DNA of 64,000 nt from Streptomyces sp. RKAG290. Lineage in GTDB: Bacteria > Actinomycetota > Actinomycetes > Streptomycetales > Streptomycetaceae. This document shows, piece after piece, positions 19,686 through 28,253 of this stretch. How positions within the stretch are numbered: the first letter of the stretch is position 1; the number at the start of each line of letters is the position of its first letter. Location of the stretch: NCBI RefSeq assembly GCF_023701695.1, contig NZ_JAJOZC010000001.1, forward strand, positions 2,294,001-2,358,000. Reading direction: 5' to 3'. A program made the translations under genes and the position numbers. The notes under the pieces are model-generated. The model did no database searches, had not been told where the DNA came from, and worked only from the letters and a program-made list of their open reading frames with translations.

Positions 19686-20237
19686 TCAGCCCAGCAGCTT
19701 GAGGATCGCGTCGGTGGTGTCGGTCTCGCCGAGCCGCGGGAAGATGCGCTCGACGCTGTTGTCGTGGGCCTCGGCGCTCATGTCGGTCACCGCGTCCGTG
19801 GCGACGGTGACGTGGTAGCCGTGCTCGTACGCCGAGCGGGCGGTGGACTCGACGCCGATGCTGGTCGCGATACCGACCACGACGACCTGGGTGATGCCGC
19901 GACGGCGCAGCTGGAGGTCGAGGTCGGTGCCGTAGAAGGCGCCCCACTGCTGCTTGGTGACGACGATGTCGCCCTCGTGCGGGCCGAGCTCGGGCACGAT
20001 CTCGGCCCAGTCGGCAGCCGGCTGGCCGGAGCGGGCGGGGCCCTCGGTGCGGCCGGGGGCGCCGCCGGTGACGCGGACCAGGACGACGGGCAGGCCCTTG
20101 GCCCGGAAGGCGTCGGCGAGCGTCGCGGACTGCGCGACGACATCGGCGCTCGGGTGGGCGGTGGGCAGCCCGACGATGCCCTTCTGGAGGTCGACGACGA
20201 CCAGTGCGGTCTTCGGGTCGAGGGTGGTGGCGCTCAT
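19686..20237 (-). CDS. Isochorismatase-fold hydrolase lacking the catalytic Cys
   Basis: The 183-residue alpha/beta protein has the family's Asp in ALVVVDLQKGIV (D16) and a Lys in VVTKQQWG (near 93). At the position of the usual nucleophilic Cys the sequence is VGIATSIGVESTA, with Gly at about residue 128. Family members with Gly there, such as the EntB isochorismatase domain, act by a Cys-independent mechanism on vinyl ethers; cysteine hydrolases such as nicotinamidase need the Cys. The gene is the third of a marR, MFS, hydrolase set on the minus strand, 154 nt after the transporter. Substrate unknown. Confidence 0.88.
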   Translation of the reverse strand: MSATTLDPKTALVVVDLQKGIVGLPTAHPSADVVAQSATLADAFRAKGLPVVLVRVTGGAPGRTEGPARSGQPAADWAEIVPELGPHEGDIVVTKQQWGAFYGTDLDLQLRRRGITQVVVVGIATSIGVESTARSAYEHGYHVTVATDAVTDMSAEAHDNSVERIFPRLGETDTTDAILKLLG

Positions 20238-20391
20238 GGTGGTGCTCCTTGCTCGATTCTTGGGTGCGGTGGTTCGGCTGGTTCCGGGTGGGGCTCGGGG
20301 CGGGTCTTCGGTTACCGGGTGGGCTTCGGGTAGGCCTTCGGACGGCGGCTCCTGTGCGGCGGCTCAGGAGCGTTGACTCACGGGCGTTGGC

Positions 20392-21924
20392 TCAGGTGCG
20401 GCCGCTGAGTGCGCGGTCGGTGAGGGTCAGGACGATCAGGACGAGGCCGAGCACGACGGAGACCCCGGCCATCAGGTGCAGGCCGTGGTCGCTGGCCGAC
20501 TGCCCGTACGCGAGCGCGATCAGGCTGGACGCGGTGATGGCCCCTATGTACTGGGCGGTCCGCTGGAGGCCGGCGGCGGAGCCGATGGACTCGGCCGGGG
20601 CGTAGGCCTGGACTGCGGCCTGGTTGCTCGTACCGATCAGCCCCTGCGGGATGCCGAAGCAGGCCCCGGCGAGCAGCAGCACGGCGAGCGGGGTGTCCCC
20701 GGAGAGGAGGACGAGCACTCCGGCCCCGACGGTGAGCAGCACACAGGCCAGGGCGAGGGGGCCGCGGATGCCCTTCGTGCGGGCACCGAGCAGCGAACAG
20801 ACCAGCGCGGCGACGGACATCGGCAGCATCAGCAGACCGGTGTGCCCGGACGAGTAGCCACGTACCTCCTCCAGCCACTGCGTGTACCCGTACATGACGC
20901 AGTAGATCAGCAGGTAGCTGATTCCGTGCCGCAGATACGTCCGGGACAGCGCGGCGTTTCCCGCCAGCATCCGCAGATCGATGAAGGGCTCCCGGCAGCG
21001 CAGCTGCCACCACACCAGCGTGGCGGTCAGGGCCAGGAAGGGGGCGAGCAGCCACCACATCGGGTGGGCGAGATCGAGCAGGAAGAAGACCAGCACGGTC
21101 AGGGCGGTGGCGAAGAGGCCGATACCGAGCGGGTCGAGACCGAGCCGCGGGGCACTGCCGTCGGCGGCGCGTCCGCGCGGCGGGTCGGCCGGGATCCAGA
21201 GCAGCGCGGCACCGAACGCGATCAGGGCGACGGGCACGTTGACGGCGAAGATGCCGCGCCAGCCGACGACCATGACCAGCAGCCCGCCGAGCGTGGGACC
21301 GACGGCCGCGCTGCCGAGCGCGGCGAAGGAGAGCCGGGCCAGCACGGGCCGCGGGGTGGCCCGGCCGATCCGGGCGGACTCGTCACGCAGCACCGCCATG
21401 GCCGCCGGGTAGGCGGCCGACGTACCGATGCCGAGCAGCAGCCGGGACACGATCAGCCAGCCGAAACTCGGCGCCACCGCCCCGACCAGGCCGGATGCGA
21501 TGACGACGACCAGACCGGCCAGGAAGACCCGACGGGGGCCGAGCACATCGGCGAGCTTGCCCAGCACCGGCTGGGCGACGGCGCTGGCGAGGTAGAGGAC
21601 GGAGATCAGCCAGGCGGTGTCAGCGGCGCCGATGTCGAAGTGGTGCCCGATCGCCACCAGAGCGGTGGAGATCATGGTGGTGTTGAGGGGGTTGAGCAGC
21701 GAGCCGATCAGCAGCGGGGCGGTGAGCCGGGAGCTGAAGCCCGGGGCGGCCGCCCGCGTCGACGCGGGCGCGGGTGAGGGGGCAGACAGCTGCGTGGGCG
21801 GCGCTGCTGGGTCTTCTGCCTGTGCGGGCAGCGAGGCTCGCGCGGCCCCGGCCGGCAGCGGCGCCTGAGCCGGTGCCCGTGACTCCTGGGGTATCGCTGC
21901 GGGGGCCGTGTCGCGGGCCGTCAT
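20392..21924 (-). CDS. MFS drug-resistance-type transporter (probable 14 TM)
   Basis: The 510-residue efflux-type permease has a soluble Ala/Pro-rich N-terminus of about 60 residues, then PLLIGSLLNPLNTTMISTAL and the motif-A-like GKLADVLGPRRVFL loop typical of DHA2-family proton antiporters. The ATG at 21924 overlaps the upstream marR stop (ATGA), so expression is coupled to the regulator. Substrate is unknown; the marR partner suggests response to an aromatic or hydrophobic ligand. Confidence 0.9.
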   Translation of the reverse strand: MTARDTAPAAIPQESRAPAQAPLPAGAARASLPAQAEDPAAPPTQLSAPSPAPASTRAAAPGFSSRLTAPLLIGSLLNPLNTTMISTALVAIGHHFDIGAADTAWLISVLYLASAVAQPVLGKLADVLGPRRVFLAGLVVVIASGLVGAVAPSFGWLIVSRLLLGIGTSAAYPAAMAVLRDESARIGRATPRPVLARLSFAALGSAAVGPTLGGLLVMVVGWRGIFAVNVPVALIAFGAALLWIPADPPRGRAADGSAPRLGLDPLGIGLFATALTVLVFFLLDLAHPMWWLLAPFLALTATLVWWQLRCREPFIDLRMLAGNAALSRTYLRHGISYLLIYCVMYGYTQWLEEVRGYSSGHTGLLMLPMSVAALVCSLLGARTKGIRGPLALACVLLTVGAGVLVLLSGDTPLAVLLLAGACFGIPQGLIGTSNQAAVQAYAPAESIGSAAGLQRTAQYIGAITASSLIALAYGQSASDHGLHLMAGVSVVLGLVLIVLTLTDRALSGRT

Positions 21925-22376
21925 GAACCGACCAAGCGGTCCAGGAGGGCGGTCGCCTCGGCGACGGTGCGGCGTTCGGCCCCGTCCAGCTCGGCGGCGA
22001 TCACCTCGGCGAGCCAGTTGCGCTTGGCGGCCCGGACCTCCGCGAGCGTCGTGCGCCCGGTGCCGGTGATCGACATGACCGACTTCCGGCCGTCGTCCGG
22101 ATCGGGTGCCCGCTCGACCAGCCCCTGCCCCTCCAGCGCGCCCAGCGTCAGCCGCATGGACTGCGGGCGTACGTACTCGGCGCGGGCCAGCGCGGCCGTG
22201 GTGGCCGGGCCTCCGTCGTCGAGCCGGGCCAGCACCGAGCGCTGAGTGGGCGTGAGGAGGCTCTCCGACGACGAGGAGCGCAGCCGTCGCAGCAGCCTGC
22301 CCACCACGGCGGAGAGGTCGCTCGCCACTTGCTCGGCCGTGGGGTCGACGGGGGTGGCACCGGACGGTTGCGTCAT
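21921..22376 (-). CDS. MarR-family transcriptional regulator
   Basis: The 151-residue winged-helix regulator has a dimerising N-terminal helix, a recognition region (LTPTQRSVLARLDDGGPATTAALA then RPQSMRLTLGALEGQG) and a DPDDGRKSVMSITGTGR wing. The ATG at 22376 follows GGTGGAAG; an upstream in-frame Met is less well placed. It is first in an operon with the MFS gene (4-nt overlap) and diverges from the LacI gene, so it probably represses its own operon. I saw no clear palindrome assignable to it. Confidence 0.9.
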   Translation of the reverse strand: MTQPSGATPVDPTAEQVASDLSAVVGRLLRRLRSSSSESLLTPTQRSVLARLDDGGPATTAALARAEYVRPQSMRLTLGALEGQGLVERAPDPDDGRKSVMSITGTGRTTLAEVRAAKRNWLAEVIAAELDGAERRTVAEATALLDRLVGS

Positions 22377-22437
22377 GCTTCCACCGTAAAGATGCACAGG
22401 ACATCTTGCAAGGCAGCCTGTCTATTCCGTGGCGGCC

Positions 22438-22479
22438 TTGCTCGCGACGGACCCGCGATCTAGGGTGAATGCGCTTTCA
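22438..22479 (+). promoter_or_regulatory. Predicted lacI promoter with LacI-type operator
   Basis: A -35-like TTGCTC (22438-22443) and a -10-like TAGGGT (22461-22466) are 17 nt apart, placing the transcript start near 22473. The imperfect palindrome TGAATGCGCTTTCA (22466-22479) overlaps that start and has the GCGC centre usual for LacI-family sites. It matches 12 of 14 bases of the site at 24928-24941, so autorepression is likely. Confidence 0.6.
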
Positions 22480-22544
22480 AAACATGTATGTCGACGTGCC
22501 TGCCGATACGTGTCGGTACGAAGAAGAAGCGGACGGTCGGTCGA

Positions 22545-23600
22545 GTGAGCGCCCCAACGGTGTACGACGTCGCCGAGCGGTCGGGCGTCTCCATTGCCAC
22601 GGTCTCGCGGGTCTACCGCAACCCTGATTCGGTGCGCGCCCAGACCCGTGAACGGGTCCTGGAGGCGGCCCGCGAGCTCGGCTACGTACCGAGCGGGAAC
22701 GCCAGGGGGCTGGCCAGCCGCACCACCGGAGTGCTCGGCCTGTGCTTCCCCGACTACGCCGACCCGGACGCCGAGGCCGACGCCGAGGCGGACAGCGACG
22801 CGGACGACGCCGTGATGCTCTACTCCGACCAGATCATCCGCGGCATGGAGCGCGCGGCGCGGCGGCACGGCTACGCGCTGCTGATCGCGGCGTCACTGGA
22901 GGGCGGGCCGGAGAGCCTGGTCGCGAAGGTCGCGGGGCGGGTCGACGGCTTCGCCGTACTGGCGCAGACCGTTCCGACCGAGGACCTTGAGGTGATATCG
23001 CGCCGGCTGCCCGTGGTGATGCTCGCCGGGCCGCGCGAGATCGACCACCTCGACCACATCGTCGTCGCCAACGCGGACGGCGAACGCGAGCTGACCCGCC
23101 ACCTCATCGAGGACCACGGGCTGCGCCGGCTGGCCTTCATCGGCGGCGACGCCGACTCGCCGGACGCCGAGGCGCGGTTCCGGGGGTTCCAGGAGGCGTG
23201 CCGGGACGCCGGTCTGCCGGTGCCGGACGCGCCGGATCTGCGGACCACGATGATGAAGCAGGCCGAGGGGGCCTGGGCTGCCGAGACCCTGCTGGACCGG
23301 GACGCGGAGCGGCCGGAGGCGATGCTGTTCGCCAACGACCAGATGGCGGTGGGCGCCCTGCGCGCACTGGCACGACGCGGGGTACGGGTGCCCCAGGACA
23401 TGGCGGTGACCGGCTTCGACGGGATCCCGCTCAGCCGGATCGTCCAGCCGTCACTGACGACGGTGCGCCAGCCGATCCGCCAACTCGGCGAGCAGGCAGT
23501 CGAATTGCTGGTCCAGAGGCTGGGCGACAGCAGCCGCGACCCGGTATCGCTCACGCTCCCGGTATCCCCGATCCGCCGCACCAGCTGCGGCTGCCCCTGA
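22545..23600 (+). CDS. LacI-family transcriptional regulator
   Basis: The 351-residue sugar-responsive repressor has a helix-turn-helix at residues 3-25 (PTVYDVAERSGVSIATVSRVY), a hinge with ELGYVPSGNARGL, and a periplasmic-binding-protein-like effector domain (FIGGDADSPDAEARFRGF; AMLFANDQMAVGALRAL; VTGFDGIPLSRIVQPSLTTVRQP). An acidic Asp/Glu/Ala stretch at about 68-84 interrupts the first subdomain and is unusual. GTG 22545 gives the standard N-terminus; ATG 22488 would add 19 basic residues and suits the predicted transcript start, so it remains possible. Operators before this gene and the sugar ABC operon suggest it controls both. Confidence 0.92.
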   Translation: MSAPTVYDVAERSGVSIATVSRVYRNPDSVRAQTRERVLEAARELGYVPSGNARGLASRTTGVLGLCFPDYADPDAEADAEADSDADDAVMLYSDQIIRGMERAARRHGYALLIAASLEGGPESLVAKVAGRVDGFAVLAQTVPTEDLEVISRRLPVVMLAGPREIDHLDHIVVANADGERELTRHLIEDHGLRRLAFIGGDADSPDAEARFRGFQEACRDAGLPVPDAPDLRTTMMKQAEGAWAAETLLDRDAERPEAMLFANDQMAVGALRALARRGVRVPQDMAVTGFDGIPLSRIVQPSLTTVRQPIRQLGEQAVELLVQRLGDSSRDPVSLTLPVSPIRRTSCGCP

Positions 23601-23618
23601 GCACGCGACTGCACCTCC

Positions 23619-23633
23619 GGCCCCCGCGGGGCC
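23619..23633. terminator. Weak hairpin between lacI and esterase genes
   Basis: A short GC stem (GGCCCC with GGGGCC, 3-nt loop) in the gap between convergent genes. It is the best terminator candidate there but is short. Confidence 0.3.
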
Positions 23634-23704
23634 TTCGCGACCTGAGCCCCATCCGGCCCTCAGGGACCCGAGGTCCAGCGGGGCCCTTCGGGACCTGAGA
23701 GCCG

Positions 23705-24724
23705 TCACCGCCCCAGCCACTTCGCGAAGAACCGGCCCCGGGCCGCCGCCAACGCCGCCACCTCCCCCGCCAGCCCCGCATGCTCGAAGTGCCCCGCGCT
23801 CAGCACCAGCAGCTCCCGCTCCCCCGCCAACGCGTGGTGCACCGCGAACTGCCCCGGCGGCGGCACGCTCGGGTCGAACAGCGCCGCGGCCACGAGAGTC
23901 GGAAGCTCCAGCCGGCCCGCCGCCGTCGCGGCGTCGAAGTACCGCAGCACCTCGGTGACTTCGGGATGCTCCCGGTGGTACCGCCGCACCGACTCCCCGC
24001 TCCCCACGCACGGCAGCGTGAGCCGCAACGGGTGGTTCCCGAAGGTGGGCACCGTCAGCTGAGCGGCCCCGAACCGGTCGTCCCACGGCAGGGCCAGCGC
24101 CCCCAGCCCCCCACCGAAGCTCTCCCCCAGATAACCGAGCCGGCCGGTTCCCGCGTTGCTCGCCGCGCCGTGATCCACGCCGCTCCCCGGGGCGAGCTCG
24201 GGGACCAGTTCATGGAGCGCCGACGCCGCACACCACAGGTCCGCCACGCAGTCACCGATGACATAGGTGTCGCGCGACTCGATGCCGTGCAGCACATGCC
24301 CGTCGGCCGCATCAGGGATGCCCGCACGCAGGCCACGCGCCCCCATCCCCCGCACGCAGGGAAGGATCGCTGCCGCCCCGGGCAGCGGCAGCGGCACATC
24401 AGGCCCGGGTTCCTGCCGGCCGCCGTAACCGTGCCCGATGACGAACCCGTGGCGCACCGGGCCGTCCACCGGCAGCGCGAGCCAGCCCCCCAGACGCACC
24501 CCGCCCACCGAAGTGAACGTCACGCCGTGGATCCGGACGCCGTCGCGCTCGTCCTCCAGCGGCCCGATCTCCGGCTCCGTGGCGACCTGCCGGGCCACCT
24601 CGTGCCGGGCCCGCCAGAAGTCGGCGAAGTCGTGCGGCTCCGGGGGTACGGGGATGGACATCAGGTCGTCAGGAGTGCGGCCGTAAGAGGGATCAAAAGG
24701 GAATTCATGCACGAACGAAGGCAT
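23705..24724 (-). CDS. Acetylxylan esterase/cephalosporin-C deacetylase-like hydrolase
   Basis: The 339-residue cytoplasmic alpha/beta hydrolase resembles AXE1-family carbohydrate esterases: N-terminal DLMSIPVPPEPHDFADFWRAR, a GHGYGGR oxyanion loop, nucleophile elbow GESFGGG, LFDPSVPPPGQF around the acid residue and AGHFEH for the catalytic His. No signal peptide is present. ATG 24724 is used; GTG 24730 has a better-spaced G-rich site and would add two residues. It diverges from the sugar ABC operon across a region with the predicted LacI operator, so co-regulation is plausible. It may deacetylate imported oligosaccharides. Confidence 0.85.
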   Translation of the reverse strand: MPSFVHEFPFDPSYGRTPDDLMSIPVPPEPHDFADFWRARHEVARQVATEPEIGPLEDERDGVRIHGVTFTSVGGVRLGGWLALPVDGPVRHGFVIGHGYGGRQEPGPDVPLPLPGAAAILPCVRGMGARGLRAGIPDAADGHVLHGIESRDTYVIGDCVADLWCAASALHELVPELAPGSGVDHGAASNAGTGRLGYLGESFGGGLGALALPWDDRFGAAQLTVPTFGNHPLRLTLPCVGSGESVRRYHREHPEVTEVLRYFDAATAAGRLELPTLVAAALFDPSVPPPGQFAVHHALAGERELLVLSAGHFEHAGLAGEVAALAAARGRFFAKWLGR

Positions 24725-24926
24725 GATCACGACAATATCCCCGCCCCGGCTCGGCAGCTCCGGCCGCCGGCGAACACCCGCACCGAACATGCGTAATCGG
24801 TCACATCGCCGCCTTTTCCACAAACAGCACACTTACCGTTCCAGGTTGAACATTCAGATGTCCCACACGTTGCGCGAGTGTGACCAAGCACCCTCTTGCG
24901 GATTCCCGAACCTCTGCCGCAGAGTG

Positions 24927-24955
24927 ATGTATGCGCTTACAGGCAGCGCATACAT
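24927..24955 (+). promoter_or_regulatory. Predicted LacI operator of the sugar ABC operon
   Basis: Perfect 10-bp arms ATGTATGCGC and GCGCATACAT flank 9 nt. Within this, TGTATGCGCTTACA (24928-24941) is a near-perfect LacI-type palindrome differing from the lacI-promoter site in two symmetric positions; a half-site copy overlaps on the right. It lies 50-65 nt before the binding-protein start. A poor TTGCGG / CAGAGT promoter (24896 / 24920, 18-nt spacer) would start transcription inside it. Hexamers are tentative. Confidence 0.62.
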
Positions 24956-24991
24956 TCGGCTTCATTCGGATTGCTCAAGGAGGAGCCCTCC

Positions 24992-26236
24992 ATGCCCCGC
25001 ACCGTCAGAACCGCCTCCGCCGGTATCGCAGCCGCGCTCGCTCTCGGCCTCACCGCGTGCGGCAGTTCCGGTGGCGACGACGTCGCCGCGGACAAGAAGC
25101 AGACGCTCACCGTCTGGGCCATGGGGGCCGAGGGCGAGAAGCTCGCGGATGTGGCGAAGGTGTACGAGAAGGCCAACCCGAACATCACCATCAAGGTGAC
25201 TCCGGTCGGCTGGGACGTCGCGCACCAGAAGCTGGTCTCCGCAGCCGCGGCCGGCAACATGCCGGACGTGGCCCAGATGGGCGGCAGTTACCTCGGCGAG
25301 TTCTCCGAGCTCGGCGTCCTGGAGCCGGTCGACACCAAGACCTTCCGGCAGAAGGACTTCTTCCCGGCGGGCTGGAAGCAGGGCGAGGTGGACGGGCAGG
25401 CGTACGGCGTGCCGTGGTACGTCGACACCCGCGTCCTCTACTACCGCACCGACCTGGCCAAGAAGGCCGGCATCACCAAGGCGCCGACCACCTTCAAGGA
25501 GATGCAGGACCTCGCCACCGCCTACCAGAAGAAGGCGGGCACCAAGTGGGGCCTGTCCATCCAGCCCAGCGGCCTGGACACCGTGCAGAACTTCTACCCC
25601 TTCCTCTACTCGGCCGGCGGCGAGATCGTCAACGACAAGGGCGAGGCCGTCATCGACAGCCCCGCGGCCGTCAAGGCGCTGAAGGAGTACGGCTCGTACT
25701 TCGACAAGGGGCTCTCCAACAAGTCCGTGCAGCCCGGCTACGACGTGGTGAAGGACTTCGGCAACGGCCGCGTCCCGATGTTCTTCGGCGGCCCCTGGCA
25801 CGTCACCCTGCTGAATGAGGGCCAGCCGCAGCTCAAGGGCAAGTGGGCGGTGGCCAACGTGCCCACCGACGAGTCCTCCGTCTCGATGGCGGGCGGTTCC
25901 TCCCTGGTGATCTCGAAGGACAGCGCGCACAAGGCCGCTGCTACCGCGTTCATCAAGTACCTCACCGACACCAAGGGTCAGGCCGACTGGTACGAGCGCA
26001 CCAAGGACCTGCCGGCCAACACCGCCGCCTGGACCTCCGGTGACCTCGCCGACGACGCCGACCTGCAGATATTCAAGAAGCAGATGGACACCGCCAAGTC
26101 CTCCCCGTCGCTGCCCAACCTGACCGAGGTCACCGACAAGGTCGACCAGGCCATCGCGAAGGTGACCCAGGGCAAGGCGTCCGCCGAGGACGCGCTGAAG
26201 ACGGCGCAGTCCCAGATCGAAGGCCTCGTGAAGTAG
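24992..26236 (+). CDS. Carbohydrate ABC transporter substrate-binding lipoprotein
   Basis: The 414-residue family-1 solute-binding protein has lipobox LGLTAC (Cys 23) and a short Gly/Ser/Asp linker. LTVWAMGAEGEKLADVAKVYEKAN starts the first lobe; GVPWYVDTRVLYYRTDLAKKAG and FFGGPWHVTLLNEGQP are typical of oligosaccharide binders. The ATG at 24992 follows AAGGAGGAG with good spacing. It heads an operon with two permeases and a GH1 enzyme, and no ATPase gene is present, as is usual in streptomycetes where MsiK energises many sugar importers. The ligand is probably a beta-linked oligosaccharide, inferred from the neighbouring hydrolases. Confidence 0.93.
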   Translation: MPRTVRTASAGIAAALALGLTACGSSGGDDVAADKKQTLTVWAMGAEGEKLADVAKVYEKANPNITIKVTPVGWDVAHQKLVSAAAAGNMPDVAQMGGSYLGEFSELGVLEPVDTKTFRQKDFFPAGWKQGEVDGQAYGVPWYVDTRVLYYRTDLAKKAGITKAPTTFKEMQDLATAYQKKAGTKWGLSIQPSGLDTVQNFYPFLYSAGGEIVNDKGEAVIDSPAAVKALKEYGSYFDKGLSNKSVQPGYDVVKDFGNGRVPMFFGGPWHVTLLNEGQPQLKGKWAVANVPTDESSVSMAGGSSLVISKDSAHKAAATAFIKYLTDTKGQADWYERTKDLPANTAAWTSGDLADDADLQIFKKQMDTAKSSPSLPNLTEVTDKVDQAIAKVTQGKASAEDALKTAQSQIEGLVK

Positions 26237-26241
26237 GAGCC

Positions 26242-27234
26242 ATGAGCACCACGACCGGAAAGGCCGCACAGCCGGCCAGGGTGCAGGCCGGACCGGGGAC
26301 CGTGAAGTCCCCGGCCGCCGGGCCCAAGGGCTCACGCATACGCAGGAAGCCCTCGATGGGTGTGCAGAACGTGGCCGGCTGGCTGTTCTCCACTCCCTTC
26401 CTCGTCATCTTCCTCGTCTTCATGGCTGTCCCGATCATCGCCACCCTGGTGATGAGCTTCACGGACTTCGGGCTGCGCAACGTGACGCACCCGCTGGACG
26501 CGAACTTCGTCGGACTGGAGAACTACACCGAGCTGTTCGGCGACGAGAAGTTCCTCAAGTCGCTCTTCAACACGGCGTACTTCGTGGTCGTCGGCGTCCC
26601 GCTGACGATCGTCCTCGGGCTGGTCGTCGCCGTACTGCTGAACAACGGCATCGACCGGGCCCGGACCTTCTTCCGCGTCGGCTTCTACGCCCCGGTCGTG
26701 ACCACCATCGTCGCGGTCGCCGTCGTCTGGCGCTTCGTGCTGGACCCGAGCGACGGTCTCATCGCGGGCCTCTTCTCCGAAGTGGGCCTCACCTCACCGG
26801 ACTTCCTGGGCTCCGAGAAGCTCGCCATGCCCTCGATGATCGCGATGGCTGTCTGGCGCAACCTCGGCACGGTCATGGTGCTCTTCATCGCCGGCCTGCA
26901 GGCCATCCCCACCGAGGTGCGCGAGGCCGCCCGGCTGGACGGCGCCGGCGCCTGGCAGGAGTTCAAGGGGATCACCGTCCCACTGCTTCGGCCCACGCTG
27001 CTGTACGCCACGGTGATCACCACCATCGGCTACCTCAACGTCTTCGAGGAGCCCTTCGTGATGACCCAGGGCGGGCCCTCGGACTCGACGCTCACCGTCT
27101 CGCTGAACATGTACCGCGAGGGCTTCAACTTCTTCCACATGGGCTACGCGAGCGCCATGGCGTATGTCCTCTTCGTAGTGATCATGGGCATCACGGTGCT
27201 GCAGCTCCGACTGCTGAAGGACAACACGAAATGA
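26242..27234 (+). CDS. Sugar ABC transporter permease (MalF-type)
   Basis: The 330-residue membrane subunit has a basic, Pro-rich cytosolic N-terminus of about 40 residues and six predicted helices (first: GWLFSTPFLVIFLVFMAVPI). The EAA loop EVREAARLDGAGAWQEFKGI contacts the ATPase. It starts 5 nt after the binding-protein stop and overlaps the second permease by 4 nt, so the importer genes are one transcription unit. Confidence 0.93.
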   Translation: MSTTTGKAAQPARVQAGPGTVKSPAAGPKGSRIRRKPSMGVQNVAGWLFSTPFLVIFLVFMAVPIIATLVMSFTDFGLRNVTHPLDANFVGLENYTELFGDEKFLKSLFNTAYFVVVGVPLTIVLGLVVAVLLNNGIDRARTFFRVGFYAPVVTTIVAVAVVWRFVLDPSDGLIAGLFSEVGLTSPDFLGSEKLAMPSMIAMAVWRNLGTVMVLFIAGLQAIPTEVREAARLDGAGAWQEFKGITVPLLRPTLLYATVITTIGYLNVFEEPFVMTQGGPSDSTLTVSLNMYREGFNFFHMGYASAMAYVLFVVIMGITVLQLRLLKDNTK

Positions 27235-28139
27235 GCGCCACCGATGCACCCGGCGCCGTCTCGACGGCGCCGTCGAAGGAGCCGAACCCCGGCCGGGCGG
27301 GCCGGGAAAGGAGGCCGAGGTCCCTGAAGCGGGTCATGGTCTACGTCCTGCTCTCGGCCGGGCTGCTGATCATGTCGGCGCCGTTCCTGTGGATGGCCGT
27401 CTCCTCGTTCAAGACGACGAGCGAGCTGACCGCGAGCCCGCCGGTCTGGATCCCCACCGAATGGACCCTGGACAACTTCCGGGACCTGCTCGACAAGCTC
27501 GATCTGCCGCTGTACTTCATGAACTCGGTGATCGTGGCGGTGCTCGTCACCGTCTCGAACCTGGTGTTCTGCTCGATGCTCGGCTACGCCCTGGCCAAGC
27601 TGAACTTCGCCGGCCGCAACAAGATCTTCAGCCTGGTGCTCGGCGCGCTCATGGTGCCCGGCAACCTGATGCTGCTGCCGCTCTTCGTCCTGATGAGCAA
27701 GCTGCAACTGATCGACTCGTACGCCGGTCTGGTGCTGCCGTTCGCAGCCGGGGCCTTCGGCGTCTTCCTGATGCGGCAGTTCATGCAGTCGATCCCGGAC
27801 GAGCTGCTGGAGGCTGCCCGGATGGACGGCGCCGGTGAGTGGTACATCTTCTGGCGGATCGTGATGCCGCTGGTGAAGCCCGCTCTCGCCACGCTGTCGA
27901 TCTTCACGTTCCTCGGCTCCTGGAACAACTTCGTCTGGCCGCTCATCGCGACCAACGACCCTGACAAGTACACCCTTCCGGTGGCCCTGGCCACCTTCGC
28001 CACCGACCCCAACAAGTCGGGCGGGTCCAACGGCATGCTGATGGCCGGCTCCTTCCTGATCGTGCTGCCGGTCCTGGTCGTGTTCATCGCGCTCCAGCGG
28101 CACTTCACCCAGGGCATCGCCACCGCGGGCATGAAGTAG
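27231..28139 (+). CDS. Sugar ABC transporter permease (MalG-type)
   Basis: The 302-residue second permease has a basic N-terminus, six predicted helices (first: VMVYVLLSAGLLIMSAPFLW) and the EAA loop ELLEAARMDGAGEWYIFWRI. The ATGA overlap with the preceding permease indicates coupling. With that protein it forms the heterodimeric channel. The 114-nt gap before the GH1 gene shows no clear terminator. Confidence 0.93.
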   Translation: MSATDAPGAVSTAPSKEPNPGRAGRERRPRSLKRVMVYVLLSAGLLIMSAPFLWMAVSSFKTTSELTASPPVWIPTEWTLDNFRDLLDKLDLPLYFMNSVIVAVLVTVSNLVFCSMLGYALAKLNFAGRNKIFSLVLGALMVPGNLMLLPLFVLMSKLQLIDSYAGLVLPFAAGAFGVFLMRQFMQSIPDELLEAARMDGAGEWYIFWRIVMPLVKPALATLSIFTFLGSWNNFVWPLIATNDPDKYTLPVALATFATDPNKSGGSNGMLMAGSFLIVLPVLVVFIALQRHFTQGIATAGMK

Positions 28140-28253
28140 TCCGTCCCCGGGGCCGCTCCGGACCGTCCCCGGCCGCCCCACCGACACGTTCGTGGCCGCT
28201 CCCCCGCACACCGGCCGGCCGCGCCCCCTCACGCACCAGAAAGACAGTTTGCG

